Below are positions 8,456 through 17,978 of a DNA stretch of 42,139 bases, piece by piece (the stretch's first letter is position 1; every line of letters starts with the position of its first letter). The position numbers were made by a program, and so were the translations under genes. The notes under the pieces are model-generated. The model did not search any database. It was not told the origin of the DNA and saw nothing but the letters and a program-made list of their open reading frames with translations. Location of the stretch: assembly GCA_002868955.1 (NCBI GenBank), contig PKTW01000010.1, positions 1 through 42,139 on the forward strand, given 5' to 3'. This DNA comes from Desulfobulbaceae bacterium (lineage in GTDB: Bacteria; Desulfobacterota; Desulfobulbia; Desulfobulbales; BM004).

Positions 8456-10105
8456 ATGGCAAAACATCCAAAACTTGCTGAATGGGAAAAAAATGAGCTG
8501 GCAAAGAGCCTGAGTCGTTTTCCGGAACGCAAGGAAAAATTCACCAACCACGGAGGTGAAGAAATCCTGCGACTGGCAGCACCTGAAAATATCGATGACG
8601 CCTATCTTGAGAATCTCGCATTTCCCGGGCAGTACCCTTATACAAGAGGCGTACAGCCCACCATGTACCGTGGGCGCCTGTGGACCATGAGGCAGTATGC
8701 AGGTTTTTCAAGCGCAGCCGAATCGAACAAGCGTTACCGCTTTCTTCTGGAACAGGGCACAACCGGACTTTCGGTTGCCTTTGACCTGCCGACCCAGATC
8801 GGCTACGATTCAGATGATCCGATGAGTGTCGGTGAGGTCGGCAAGGTCGGCGTTGCCATAGATTCCCTGGCAGACATGGAAACCCTATTCGACCAAATCC
8901 CCCTGGACAAGGTTTCCACTTCAATGACAATCAACTCCCCGGCCGCCATCCTGCTTGCCATGTATGTGGCTGTTGGTGAAAAACAGGGAGTTGCGCCTGA
9001 AAACATCAAGGGCACCATCCAGAATGATGTCTTAAAGGAATATGTTGCCCGCGGTACTTACATTTTCCCGCCCAAGCCCAGTCTGCGGCTGATCACTAAT
9101 ATATTCCAGTGGTGCAGCCAGAAGACACCTGCTTTTAACACGATTTCCATTTCCGGTTATCATATTCGTGAAGCAGGCTCTACAGCTGTCCAGGAGGTCG
9201 CCTTCACCTTAGCCAACGGCTGCACCTATGTCCAGACAGCACTTGACGCCGGCCTTGAACTCGACGTTTTTGCCAGAAGACTGGCGTTCTTCTTCAATGC
9301 CTCGTCGGACCTGCTCGAGGAGGTGGCTAAGTTCAGGGCAGCCAGGCGACTATGGGCCCGCCTCATGACAGAGCGCTTTGGCGCCAAAAACCCGGCCAGT
9401 CTCATGCTGCGGTTTCACACCCAGACAGCCGGCAACACCCTGACAGCGCAACAGATTGACAACAACATTGTGCGGGTGACCATACAGGCCCTGGCTGCTG
9501 TGCTAGGCGGCACCCAGTCCCTGCACACCAATTCCAAGGACGAAGCCCATTCACTGCCAACGGAAGCCTCGGTTCGCACAGCACTGCGCACCCAGCAGAT
9601 CCTGGCCCATGAATCGGGGGTTGCGGATACCATTGATCCCCTGGCAGGTTCCTATTACATTGAAGCACTTACTGACAGGATAGAGCGTGAAGCGCTGGCC
9701 CTGATCGACAAGATCGAAGAATCAGGCGGTGTAGTTAAATGCATCGAAGAAGGCTTTATCCAGCGTCAGATTGAAAATGCAGCGTACCAGTATCAACTGG
9801 AAATTGAGCGGGGCGAACGCATCATTGTCGGAATGAACAGATTCCAGATCCAGGAGGATAAAAAACCGCCTTTGCTCAGGGTTGATCCTGAAGTGGAAAA
9901 AACCCAGGTGGCGAAACTGGCCGAGGTGAAAAACAACAGAAATAATGAAAAGGTTGCGGCTTTGTTGACCAGGTTGGAAACTGCAGCCCAGGGAAGTGGA
10001 AATCTTATGCCGATTATATATGACTCCGTAAAAGAATATGCTACTCTTGGCGAAATCTGTAATGTAATGCGAAAAGTTTTTGGCGAATACAAAGATAGAG
10101 GATAA
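8456..10105 (+). CDS. mcmA: Methylmalonyl-CoA mutase, catalytic subunit
   Basis: This is the TIM-barrel half of adenosylcobalamin-dependent methylmalonyl-CoA mutase. The 549-residue length is that of the catalytic domain alone, as no B12 domain follows; that domain is encoded by mcmB. Visible family motifs include [20 protein letters not shown] near residue 62, [19 protein letters not shown], and QNDVLKEY. The substrate-site segment RFHTQTAG(N)TLTAQQ is present. The YPYTRG and [11 protein letters not shown] segments distinguish true methylmalonyl-CoA mutases from isobutyryl-CoA mutase relatives; I regard this as likely, not proven. AAGGAAG precedes ATG 8456. Confidence 0.95.
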   Translation: MAKHPKLAEWEKNELAKSLSRFPERKEKFTNHGGEEILRLAAPENIDDAYLENLAFPGQYPYTRGVQPTMYRGRLWTMRQYAGFSSAAESNKRYRFLLEQGTTGLSVAFDLPTQIGYDSDDPMSVGEVGKVGVAIDSLADMETLFDQIPLDKVSTSMTINSPAAILLAMYVAVGEKQGVAPENIKGTIQNDVLKEYVARGTYIFPPKPSLRLITNIFQWCSQKTPAFNTISISGYHIREAGSTAVQEVAFTLANGCTYVQTALDAGLELDVFARRLAFFFNASSDLLEEVAKFRAARRLWARLMTERFGAKNPASLMLRFHTQTAGNTLTAQQIDNNIVRVTIQALAAVLGGTQSLHTNSKDEAHSLPTEASVRTALRTQQILAHESGVADTIDPLAGSYYIEALTDRIEREALALIDKIEESGGVVKCIEEGFIQRQIENAAYQYQLEIERGERIIVGMNRFQIQEDKKPPLLRVDPEVEKTQVAKLAEVKNNRNNEKVAALLTRLETAAQGSGNLMPIIYDSVKEYATLGEICNVMRKVFGEYKDRG

Positions 10106-10108
10106 AGT

Positions 10109-10519
10109 ATGTTGCAAAAGATAGATCATTTAGGAATTGCCGTGCGCTCCATCGCCGAGGCTAGAACCTTCTATGAAAAAGTCCTCGGCCTGCCATGCGA
10201 AGGAGAGGAGACCGTTGCGTCCCAAAATGTAAAGACTGCATTTTTTGCAGTGGGCGAAGTTCATATCGAACTGCTCGAGCCAACTTCCGAGGAAAGTCCC
10301 ATTGCCAAGTTTCTAGAAAAAAACGGGGAAGGCATCCACCATGTGGCGTTCAAGACAGACGACATTGAGGGTCAGATCAAACAGGCACGTGAGGGCGGCT
10401 GCCGCCTAATCCATGAAATACCGATTCAGGGCGCCGGTGGCAAGCTCGTTGCATTCCTGCACCCAAAGTCAACCCATGGAGTGTTAATGGAGTTCTGTTC
10501 AAAAAAAAATGATATTTGA
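10109..10519 (+). CDS. mce: Methylmalonyl-CoA epimerase
   Basis: It interconverts the (R) and (S) epimers of methylmalonyl-CoA so that mutase and carboxyltransferase can work in series. The 136-residue protein belongs to the vicinal oxygen chelate/glyoxalase fold. Metal-ligand positions are visible: IDHLGIAV (H7), HIELLEP, GIHHVAFKTDD, and the C-terminal LMEFC glutamate. It starts three bases after the mutase stop codon, with GAGGATAAAG as ribosome site overlapping the mutase end, so the two are tightly coupled. Confidence 0.95.
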   Translation: MLQKIDHLGIAVRSIAEARTFYEKVLGLPCEGEETVASQNVKTAFFAVGEVHIELLEPTSEESPIAKFLEKNGEGIHHVAFKTDDIEGQIKQAREGGCRLIHEIPIQGAGGKLVAFLHPKSTHGVLMEFCSKKNDI

Positions 10520-10565
10520 CTGGCATCTCAATCCCTGATACTGGCAAAACGAGCAGGAGAGAAAT

Positions 10566-12110
10566 ATGAGCAACGTCTTTGACAAACTTTTGAAAATGCG
10601 GAACCTGGCCCGCCTGGGCGGTGGCCGGGAACGCATTGACAAGCAGCATGCCAAGGGCAGGATGACCGCCCGGGAAAGGGTAGAAATGCTACTGGATAAA
10701 GGCAGCTTTGAAGAGTTTGATATGTTCAAAACCCATCGCTGCACCCAGTTCGGCATGAAAGGCAAGGAGTTCCTTGGTGACGGAGTCATTACCGGCTACG
10801 GAACCATAGACGGCCGGGTTGTGTATGTCTTTTCCCAGGACTTTACCGTTTTCGGCGGCTCCCTTTCAGAGACATTTGCCGAAAAAATATGCAAGATCAT
10901 GGACCTGGCCATGAAAAACGGTGCGCCGGTAATCGGCCTCAATGATTCAGGTGGCGCCAGGATCCAGGAAGGCATTGAAAGCCTGGCCGGATACACGGAT
11001 ATCTTCCTGCGCAACGTCATGAGTTCAGGGGTGATTCCGCAAATCTCGGCGATTTTCGGCCCCTGTGCCGGTGGCGCGGTTTATTCCCCGGCCCTGACCG
11101 ATTTTTCCATCATGGTCAAAAACAACAGCTATATGTTCCTTACCGGCCCCAAGGTGGTCAAATCAGTGACCCATGAAAATGTAACGGTTGAGGAGCTTGG
11201 CGGTGCCACCGTTCATGCCTCTAAAAGCGGTGTCATTCACTATGCTGCTGAATCAGGTGCGGATGCCATTGAATATATCAGGAAGCTTCTTTCCTATATG
11301 CCGCAAAACAACATGGAAAGTCCGCCGTTTATTGAAACTGATGATTCCCCTGCAAGAGCTGATGAATTTCTCAACCAGATTATTCCGGACAGCCCAAACC
11401 TGTCGTATGATATGAAAAAGGTTATCAGCCTGACCGTTGATCATGGAGATTTCCTGGAAATCATGCCGGAATTTGCCCCGAACCTGGTCATCGGCTTTGC
11501 CCGCTACGATGGTTATCCTGTAGGTATCGTGGCCAACCAGCCGGAATTCCTGGCCGGCGTGCTTGATATCGATTCGTCTGTGAAGGGAGCCCGGTTTGTG
11601 CGTTTCTGCGACTGTTTTAATATCCCGGTGGTGACCTTTGTCGATGTGCCTGGTTTTCTCCCCGGCACAGCGCAGGAATACGGCGGCGTTATCAGAAACG
11701 GTGCAAAAATGCTCTATGCTTATGCAGAAGCCACGATTCCTAAAGTTACGATCATTACCCGCAAGGCTTACGGGGGCGCCTACTGCGTCATGTCTTCCAA
11801 GCATCTGCGGGGTGATATCAATTATGCCTGGCCCACAGCCGAAATTGCTGTAATGGGCGCCAAGGGTGCTGTCGAAGTACTCTATGGCCGCGAAGCTAAA
11901 AAAAGTGGAGACCCCCAGGCATATCTGGAGCAAAAAGAACAGGAATATGCCGAAGCGGTAGTAAATCCTTTCGTGGCGGCTAAGCGCGGTTATATTGATG
12001 ATATCATTGAACCGTCAATGACCCGTTTGCGGATTATCAAGGCCTTGCAGCTGCTGAAAAATAAGAGAGATTCCAATCCCATGAAAAAACACGGCAATAT
12101 ACCATTGTAG
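10566..12110 (+). CDS. mmdA: Methylmalonyl-CoA carboxyltransferase 12S / acyl-CoA carboxylase beta subunit
   Basis: This carboxyltransferase moves the carboxyl group between (S)-methylmalonyl-CoA and biotin on the carrier protein encoded downstream. The 514-residue length and two crotonase-like halves fit the MmdA/PccB/12S family. The N half contains [19 protein letters not shown] and [12 protein letters not shown]. The oxyanion motifs are SGGARIQEG and, in the C half, [12 protein letters not shown] and [12 protein letters not shown]. Because a 5S/biotin fusion rather than a biotin carboxylase lies downstream, a transcarboxylase (propionyl-CoA plus oxaloacetate to methylmalonyl-CoA plus pyruvate) is the likely complex. 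A sodium-pumping decarboxylase would need an OadB/MmdB membrane subunit, which is absent here. Confidence 0.9.
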   Translation: MSNVFDKLLKMRNLARLGGGRERIDKQHAKGRMTARERVEMLLDKGSFEEFDMFKTHRCTQFGMKGKEFLGDGVITGYGTIDGRVVYVFSQDFTVFGGSLSETFAEKICKIMDLAMKNGAPVIGLNDSGGARIQEGIESLAGYTDIFLRNVMSSGVIPQISAIFGPCAGGAVYSPALTDFSIMVKNNSYMFLTGPKVVKSVTHENVTVEELGGATVHASKSGVIHYAAESGADAIEYIRKLLSYMPQNNMESPPFIETDDSPARADEFLNQIIPDSPNLSYDMKKVISLTVDHGDFLEIMPEFAPNLVIGFARYDGYPVGIVANQPEFLAGVLDIDSSVKGARFVRFCDCFNIPVVTFVDVPGFLPGTAQEYGGVIRNGAKMLYAYAEATIPKVTIITRKAYGGAYCVMSSKHLRGDINYAWPTAEIAVMGAKGAVEVLYGREAKKSGDPQAYLEQKEQEYAEAVVNPFVAAKRGYIDDIIEPSMTRLRIIKALQLLKNKRDSNPMKKHGNIPL

Positions 12111-12149
12111 GCCAGTAATATTATTTATTTCACTAGCTGGAGGGAAAAT

Positions 12150-12443
12150 ATGGCTATAAAAATTCTGATCAAGCGATCTGTTGGACAAGAGGTGGCCCAG
12201 GTTGTTCGTCCACTGCTAATTGAACTCAGGGCTCATGCTATGCAGCAGCCCGGCTATATAAGCGGCGAGACCTTGAAGTGTATTGACAGGCCGGGAGAGT
12301 ATTTGGTGATCAGCACCTGGCAGTCACTCGATGAATGGAACAAGTGGCTCGAGCTTCAGGAACGAAAAATACTTGAAGATAAAATTGACTCCATTACCGG
12401 CTCGACCACGGAATATTCAGCCTATGTCCAGCTTGGTAATTAA
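12150..12443 (+). CDS. ABM-domain (dimeric alpha-beta barrel) small protein
   Basis: The 97 residues match the antibiotic biosynthesis monooxygenase fold: an N-terminal strand IKILIKRSV, a helix with LLIELRAHAMQQPGYISGET, the strand EYLVISTWQS, then the helix LDEWNKWLELQERK. This ferredoxin-like dimer fold covers heme oxygenases, quinol monooxygenases and many unknowns, so a reaction cannot be assigned. It has its own ribosome site (GGAGGG) and sits between the carboxyltransferase and biotin-carrier genes on the same strand. Its presence suggests an accessory or structural role in the propionate pathway. Confidence 0.8.
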   Translation: MAIKILIKRSVGQEVAQVVRPLLIELRAHAMQQPGYISGETLKCIDRPGEYLVISTWQSLDEWNKWLELQERKILEDKIDSITGSTTEYSAYVQLGN

Positions 12444-12465
12444 TTGAATTTGGTCCTGCCTTCCC

Positions 12466-12672
12466 ATGAACGATAACAACAAGAAAATAGCAGCCATGAC
12501 AGCGGTTCTATGTTATCTGCAGGCTGAAGTGGAAGCTGGCCTGTTTGATATGGCTCCTGATAGACCTGCTCCCGCAGCACCACAAGAATTTTGGAGTTTC
12601 AGCGGCCGCCAGTCGCAGATGATGCTGCGCAGTATGGCACAAATGCGGCTTTTCCCAGGTTGGAAAGGTTAA
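12466..12672 (+). CDS. Small protein resembling the OadG/MmdE C-terminal segment
   Basis: The 68-residue product has KKIAAMTAVLCYLQAEVE near its start, then a Pro/Ala linker, then FWSFSGRQSQMMLRS. This order (hydrophobic helix of the type IAAxxAAVxxYL, linker, WxxxGR motif) resembles the soluble tail of oxaloacetate decarboxylase gamma or the delta/epsilon subunits of methylmalonyl-CoA decarboxylase. In those enzymes it helps the complex assemble. No membrane helix is present. I see no ribosome site before ATG 12466, but the frame is well placed between the ABM gene and the biotin-carrier gene. Assignment is from pattern only. Confidence 0.6.
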   Translation: MNDNNKKIAAMTAVLCYLQAEVEAGLFDMAPDRPAPAAPQEFWSFSGRQSQMMLRSMAQMRLFPGWKG

Positions 12673-12697
12673 TCAACTAATTTACAGGAAGACAACA

Positions 12698-14710
12698 ATG
12701 AACATCGACATCAGCGTAAAAAACACCAAGATAGATTACAACAAGGACCGGCCAATAGCCGAAAACCCGGTCAAGGTTATGGATTTGACCCTGCGTGACG
12801 GCCACCAGTCCCTCTTTGCCACCAGGGGCAGAACCGAGGACATGATCCCGGTTGCCGAGTTGATGGATGAAGTTGGTTTCTGGGCCCTTGAAACCTGGGG
12901 TGGCGCCACTTTTGACACCATGCACCGCTTTTTGAATGAAGATCCCTGGGAAAGGATCAGGACACTTAAAAAATATGCCCCCAAAACCCCGTTTTCCATG
13001 CTGCTCCGCGCCCAGAACCTTGTGGGATACCGCAATTATGCAGATGATGTTGCCGAGGCCTTTGTGGAGCGGGCAGCTGCTAACGGCATGGATGTATTCA
13101 GGACCTTTGATGCCCTGAATGATTACCGCAATTTTGAAACCGTTGTCAAAGGCATAAAAAAAGCCGGCAAGCACTTCCAGGGATGCATCTGCTATTCTAT
13201 GACTGAGCCCCGTATGGGTGGCGATGTATACAACCTGGACTACTACGTCGCCAAGGCTAAAGAACTGGAGGCAATGGGTGCTGACAGTATCTGTATCAAA
13301 GACATGGCCGGGCTCATGGCCCCCTATGATGCCTTCCCACTTTTCAAGACATTGAAACAGGCGGTGAAACTGCCTCTCCACCTGCACAGCCACTTCACAT
13401 CCGGCATGGCTCCCATGACACATCTCAAGGCAATTGAGGCGGGCGTTGATATAGTTGATACATGCATGTCCCCCTATGCTTACCGGACATCACATCCTGC
13501 AGTTGAGCCTATGGTTATGGCCCTGCTCGGCACTAACAGGGATACGGGCTTCGATATTAGTCTTCTGGCACAGATCAATGAAATTTTTGAAAAAGATATC
13601 GTGCCCAAATACAGGCACCTGCTGGCTGACAACAAGATGTCCATCATTGACATTAATGTGCTGCTGCACCAGACACCGGGCGGTATGCTGTCAAACCTGG
13701 TGAACCAGTTAAAGGAAATGGACGCCCTGGATAAAATCGACCAGGTCTATGCCGAACTTCCCAGGGTCAGAAAAGATCTCGGCCAGATACCCCTGGTTAC
13801 GCCAACCAGCCAGATAGTCGGCATCCAGACAGTCAACAACGTACTGTTTGATAAGGGTGATGAACGCTACAAAATGATAACCGACCAAGTGAAAGACCTG
13901 TGCTACGGTTTATACGGCAAAACAGCTGTGCCTATCAACCCGGAATTGCAGCAGAAAGCCTTAAAGGGTTATCCAAGGGGGGAAGAGCCAATTACCTGCC
14001 GGCCAGCTGAAGTTCTGGAGCCGGAACTGGACAAGGCCAAGGAAGAAATAAAAGATCTGGCCAAAGATATTGATGATGTCTTGCTCTATGCACTTTACCC
14101 GGTTACCGGCAAAAGATTCCTGAAATGGAAATACGGCCTGGAACCCGTGCCGCCGGAAGCCAAACCGCGCACCATGTATGACGTAAAAGCCGAGCAGAAG
14201 CTGCTTGCCATGGCAAAAGCCGGAAAACTTGTGGAGAAAAAGGAAAAACCCCCCACTGTCATGGAAGAGAATCTGCGGAAATTCAACGTGCTGGTTGATG
14301 GAGAATATTTTGAGGTTGAAGTTGAAGATACGGGGGGGCCACCCAATATAAGTTATGTCAGGGAGGCTACTCCCAGGCCGGCTGCTCCTCCTAGGCCGGC
14401 TCCAGTTTCTTCTCCACCGGTTCCAAGTCCTGCCAAGCCTGCAGAAACTCCTGCGGTTAAAATACCTGCCCTGGATGCTGCTGATGTCAGTGGAGGCACG
14501 CCGCTCATCGCACCCATGCCGGGTATGATTGTCGGGATTGACAAAAAAGAAGGCGAAACTGTAAGCGCAGGGGAAACTGTCCTGATCCTTGAGGCAATGA
14601 AAATGGAAAATGCTCTTTCCGCGCCGATCAGCGGCACCATCACCAAAATCAACCTGGGTGTCGGTGATCATGCGGCGAAAAATGATGTTCTCTGCGTCAT
14701 TACGCCCTGA
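12698..14710 (+). CDS. Transcarboxylase 5S / pyruvate carboxylase subunit B with biotin carrier domain
   Basis: This 670-residue protein carboxylates pyruvate to oxaloacetate (or the reverse) with carboxybiotin and carries the biotin itself. An HMGL-like TIM barrel (about 25-300) begins with the metal-site motif DLTLRDGHQSL and includes HLHSHFTSG. The conserved pyruvate carboxylase/OadA domain (about 300-470) contains the LHQTPGGMLSNL segment. A Pro/Ala-rich linker (about 555-600) leads to a biotinyl domain with EAMKMENA (K635 is the biotin lysine). With mmdA this makes a two-gene transcarboxylase like the 5S plus 1.3S subunits fused. OadA-type oxaloacetate decarboxylase is the main alternative. 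AGGAAG precedes the start. Last gene of the operon. Confidence 0.9.
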   Translation: MNIDISVKNTKIDYNKDRPIAENPVKVMDLTLRDGHQSLFATRGRTEDMIPVAELMDEVGFWALETWGGATFDTMHRFLNEDPWERIRTLKKYAPKTPFSMLLRAQNLVGYRNYADDVAEAFVERAAANGMDVFRTFDALNDYRNFETVVKGIKKAGKHFQGCICYSMTEPRMGGDVYNLDYYVAKAKELEAMGADSICIKDMAGLMAPYDAFPLFKTLKQAVKLPLHLHSHFTSGMAPMTHLKAIEAGVDIVDTCMSPYAYRTSHPAVEPMVMALLGTNRDTGFDISLLAQINEIFEKDIVPKYRHLLADNKMSIIDINVLLHQTPGGMLSNLVNQLKEMDALDKIDQVYAELPRVRKDLGQIPLVTPTSQIVGIQTVNNVLFDKGDERYKMITDQVKDLCYGLYGKTAVPINPELQQKALKGYPRGEEPITCRPAEVLEPELDKAKEEIKDLAKDIDDVLLYALYPVTGKRFLKWKYGLEPVPPEAKPRTMYDVKAEQKLLAMAKAGKLVEKKEKPPTVMEENLRKFNVLVDGEYFEVEVEDTGGPPNISYVREATPRPAAPPRPAPVSSPPVPSPAKPAETPAVKIPALDAADVSGGTPLIAPMPGMIVGIDKKEGETVSAGETVLILEAMKMENALSAPISGTITKINLGVGDHAAKNDVLCVITP

Positions 14711-14757
14711 ATTTATAGCTTATCCTCTATACGGAAGTAACAAGGTTCACTATTAAA

Positions 14758-16188
14758 CTACTTAAGTAGCGCCTTCACCCCCCTGCTGGCAACTATATGG
14801 GTCTTGGTCGCATATTGTTCATGATTTTTCTCGATGTCTGCGAGTTCATAATAATAATTGACCATAATGCCATAGGATAGTTTCATGCCTGTTTCCGAGA
14901 TGTCTGCCAGCCAGTTTATTCTTTCCAGCCTCGCGCCGTTTGAGAGGTGGAAATTAGCAACCGGATCAAGGGTTTTGTTGCCCCTTCTTTCTGCCAGCAG
15001 ATATTGCGCACACAGCCTGGTGAGAATAGGCTTGATGATTTCTGAGGTATTGCTGTCACGGTACCAGTCATTTGTCAGGATCTCGGATAAATACAGAACT
15101 GCATTCTCACAGGCAAAGCGTTCCTTGAGTGTGACTATTTCCTTGGGCCTCAGCACTTCCTCATTTCCATCTGCAAGCCGGGGTCCAAGCCATTTTTTTA
15201 AGCCGGGCAAGGGGGAGAGGGTGGCAAAATGTGTCAGGTTATCAAACTGATTTGAGAGTTCCTGCACCACGGTTTTGATTAGAAAATTGCCAAGGTTAAT
15301 CCCAGCAAGACCCGGCTGCGTATTGGAGATCGAATAAAAAATAGCAGTAGTCGCATGTTCCGGGTCAATTGTATCATCTTCTTTATTCAGCAGATCCTGA
15401 ATGTTGGCGCTCAGCTTGTTGCCCAGGGCCACCTCCACGAATATCAGAGGTTCCGCCGGCATCTTATTATGGAAAAACGCAAAGCAGAGCCGGTTCGAAT
15501 CAAGCCTGCTGCGCAGATCACCCCACGAACGAATCTCATGGACCGCCTCGTATTCAATCAGTTTTTCAAGCAGGGAGGCCGGTGAATTCCAGGTGATTTC
15601 CTGCAGGTCAAGCATGCCGATATCAAACCATGCTGCCAACAACTCCTTAATATCAAGAGAAAGCTTACAAAGTCTCTGATCTTCATTGATCCTGGACAGC
15701 AGGGTGGCCCGCATATCAATCAGCAATTTCAGCCCGTTCGGCAGGGAGGAAAACTGGGTCAGAAGACTGATTCTAGGCGGCGTGAGGGCATTTTTCAGTG
15801 CAATTTCAGCAGTGATTGCTTCTTTCTGGTTTTGGGCCTTTTCCAGTTCCTTGATTTTTTCAGCCAGTACCTGCCGGTCAATGTCAAAATCATGGGCGAG
15901 AATATCATGAAACAGTTCCCGGCCTGTATCAGAGAGATGCAGGTAAACCGCACCAAGTTCCACTGTCCTGGCCCGGGCGGAAACATCTCCGCCCTTGGCA
16001 TAAATGCAATCATGGATCAACCGCTGCAGGTGATCTCTGTTTTCATAACTTGGGCCCAGTCCTTCCCTTTTTGTCAGGGCTTTTCTGGCCATGCTGATAA
16101 TACCGTCCCAGGCCATCCTGAACTCGCCCCTGGTCAATCTATTAAAAATTGCTGCCTTTAGTCCTGCATCATCGCGGTTTTCAGCCAT
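14758..16188 (-). CDS. Malonyl-CoA decarboxylase
   Basis: It removes CO2 from malonyl-CoA to give acetyl-CoA. The 476-residue protein has the helical N-terminal domain (about 60-170) and the GNAT-like catalytic domain after it. Family signatures are PAEPLIFVEVAL, FYSISNTQPGLAGINLGNFL and the closing HFATLSPLPGLKKWL. A near-cognate TTG start lies six bases upstream of ATG 16188, but AGGG is better spaced for the ATG. It is convergent with the propionate operon, 47 bases away, and not co-transcribed with it. A role in clearing malonyl-CoA made by side reactions of the carboxylating enzymes is plausible but inferred. Confidence 0.9.
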   Translation of the reverse strand: MAENRDDAGLKAAIFNRLTRGEFRMAWDGIISMARKALTKREGLGPSYENRDHLQRLIHDCIYAKGGDVSARARTVELGAVYLHLSDTGRELFHDILAHDFDIDRQVLAEKIKELEKAQNQKEAITAEIALKNALTPPRISLLTQFSSLPNGLKLLIDMRATLLSRINEDQRLCKLSLDIKELLAAWFDIGMLDLQEITWNSPASLLEKLIEYEAVHEIRSWGDLRSRLDSNRLCFAFFHNKMPAEPLIFVEVALGNKLSANIQDLLNKEDDTIDPEHATTAIFYSISNTQPGLAGINLGNFLIKTVVQELSNQFDNLTHFATLSPLPGLKKWLGPRLADGNEEVLRPKEIVTLKERFACENAVLYLSEILTNDWYRDSNTSEIIKPILTRLCAQYLLAERRGNKTLDPVANFHLSNGARLERINWLADISETGMKLSYGIMVNYYYELADIEKNHEQYATKTHIVASRGVKALLK

Positions 16189-16558
16189 GCCCAAAGCCCT
16201 TAATTAAAGTTTCCCATACGGTAAGAAGTCAGAACAGTTCATGCATTTATGAAATCCTGCATCGTGGAGAAAGTGTCCCATATAACCATCAATTATCTTA
16301 CTATAAACTTTGCAATTTGGCATGGTTTTGCTGGCCGCAAAGTACAATCTTTTTCGAAACTCATCCCCTGTTGGGCTTAAGATCTTTTGCGGGAAATGAA
16401 TTTAACGAACATGCACCCTTTAAAAAATATCGCTCTTTCAGAAAAATTTCGGTATTCTGCCTTCAGGAGTCAATATGGATTAACCACTTCATATTGCTTT
16501 AGAATCCAGTATACTTTAGGGGTAATGTATATACCCTGCAAAAAAACTGGTGCTGAAT
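16189..16558. other. Divergent intergenic region
   Basis: This 370-base gap separates the divergent malonyl-CoA decarboxylase and MBL-PilZ genes, so it should hold both promoters. TATACT at 16510-16515 could be a -10 element for the plus-strand gene, but no well-spaced -35 is obvious. No protein or RNA gene is supported. Confidence 0.4.
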
Positions 16559-17956
16559 ATGAGAAGTTTTACGCTTGGCGACTTTACTCTTTTCTGGCTT
16601 AATGGCGGTGAATTTGAGCTGGACGGCGGCACTATGTTCGGGGTTGTTCCCAAGGTGCTCTGGTCAAAAAGATATCCTGCTGATGCTGCTGCCAACAGCA
16701 AACATGAAGACAATTATATAAAACTCCTCAATTATCCCCTTCTGATTAAAACCCCTGAGTCCTTGGTCATTGTCGATACAGGTCTTGGCAACAAGCTGAC
16801 CGAAAAACAGAAACAGGTTTTCCGGGTTACCAAAGAGTGGGATATCCCTCAACAACTGCGGAAACTGGGTTTCACACGGCAGGATATAAACTATGTAATT
16901 CTGACACATTGCGATTTCGACCATGCCGGCGGTATGGTCATGCACAATGCTGCCGGGCAGGAAGAGCTTACCTTCCCCAATGCCAAGCATATAGTACAGA
17001 AGCTTGAATGGGAAGATGCCTTGCACCCCGATCTGCGTTCAGAAAACACCTACTGGCCGCAAAACTTTTCTAAATTGCAGGGCACAGGCAACCCGCAGCT
17101 GGTTGAAGGAAATTTCACTGTTTGTGAAGGCGTGGAAGTCCAGCTCACCGGCGGCCACACCCGGGGCCACCAGATCGTGCGGCTGCAATCGAATAAAAAA
17201 ATCGCCTATCATCTTGCAGACCTGCTGCCCACCCATGTGCATTTCAATCCCCTCTGGATCATGGCCTATGACAATTATCCCCTCGATGTCATTTCTCTTA
17301 AACAAAAATATGAGGCCAACGGCATCCGGGAAAATGCCTGGTTCACCTTTTATCACGATCCTGCCATGTATGCGTGCAAGTTTGATATGCAGGGCCAGGT
17401 GGTCCAAAAAATTGCCCATGAAGCCGTTCGGAAGGCTGCTGCGAAGAAAAAGGATATTCCCATCCAGAAACTCAATGTCCACAAAGACAAGCAGATCTCT
17501 CTCAGCTGTCCGGATTGTCTGCTGGTGTGTGAAATATCAGTAGAGAAACATATGGGAGACAACCACTTCCTGACGGTTAACTGTCACTGCGGCACCAGCT
17601 ATGGCGCCAATCTGGACTTTCGAAAACATTATCGCAAGGACGTATCCATCGGCGGATTTTACGCCGCTGGCAATGCTGATACCGGCTTGGCCGGTGCCGG
17701 TAACCTTACAACTATGCCCATTAATTGCCGCATCAAGAACCTTTCCATGGGAGGGGTCGGTTTTACCGCCTTGAACCGGGTGCGGGTCCAGGTGGGAGAC
17801 ACACTTAAGGTCAAATTTACCCTTGATAAGGTGCCTCCGGAAATCGTGGAAAAGGAAATTATTGTCAGGACGATCAAGGATAACTACATCGGCTGTGAAT
17901 TTACAAAAGAATCAGGATTCAACGACCGGACCCTAGGCTTTTACCTGATGAAGTAG
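16559..17956 (+). CDS. MBL-fold metallohydrolase fused to a PilZ domain
   Basis: The first about 265 residues form a metallo-beta-lactamase-fold hydrolase: VDTGLGNK, then the metal motif THCDFDHAGG (HxDxDH, with Asp where the usual second His stands), then GGHTRGHQ and HLADLLPTH. After a lysine-rich linker comes a four-cysteine segment (SCPDC and NCHCG), possibly a zinc ribbon. The last about 110 residues look like PilZ: RKHYR (RxxxR) and NLSMGG (the [D/N]xSxxG motif), the two parts that bind c-di-GMP. The substrate is unknown; lactonase, sulfatase and phosphodiesterase types share the fold. A GTG start at 16550 is possible; I prefer ATG 16559. Cytoplasmic, no signal peptide. Confidence 0.8.
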   Translation: MRSFTLGDFTLFWLNGGEFELDGGTMFGVVPKVLWSKRYPADAAANSKHEDNYIKLLNYPLLIKTPESLVIVDTGLGNKLTEKQKQVFRVTKEWDIPQQLRKLGFTRQDINYVILTHCDFDHAGGMVMHNAAGQEELTFPNAKHIVQKLEWEDALHPDLRSENTYWPQNFSKLQGTGNPQLVEGNFTVCEGVEVQLTGGHTRGHQIVRLQSNKKIAYHLADLLPTHVHFNPLWIMAYDNYPLDVISLKQKYEANGIRENAWFTFYHDPAMYACKFDMQGQVVQKIAHEAVRKAAAKKKDIPIQKLNVHKDKQISLSCPDCLLVCEISVEKHMGDNHFLTVNCHCGTSYGANLDFRKHYRKDVSIGGFYAAGNADTGLAGAGNLTTMPINCRIKNLSMGGVGFTALNRVRVQVGDTLKVKFTLDKVPPEIVEKEIIVRTIKDNYIGCEFTKESGFNDRTLGFYLMK

Positions 17957-17978
17957 CCTGCCTGCTACCCCCGATATC

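Noticed and set aside
12698-14710. Sodium-pumping oxaloacetate or methylmalonyl-CoA decarboxylase
   Set aside because: No OadB/MmdB-type membrane subunit is encoded in the operon, so a soluble transcarboxylase is the simpler reading, although the pump subunit could be elsewhere.
15490-15505. GGTTCGAATC, like a tRNA T-loop
   Set aside because: It lies within the malonyl-CoA decarboxylase gene and no acceptor, D or anticodon arms can be formed around it.
16149-16502. A 117-codon frame across the malonyl-CoA decarboxylase start
   Set aside because: It overlaps the coding start of a supported gene on the other strand and shows no protein-like pattern.
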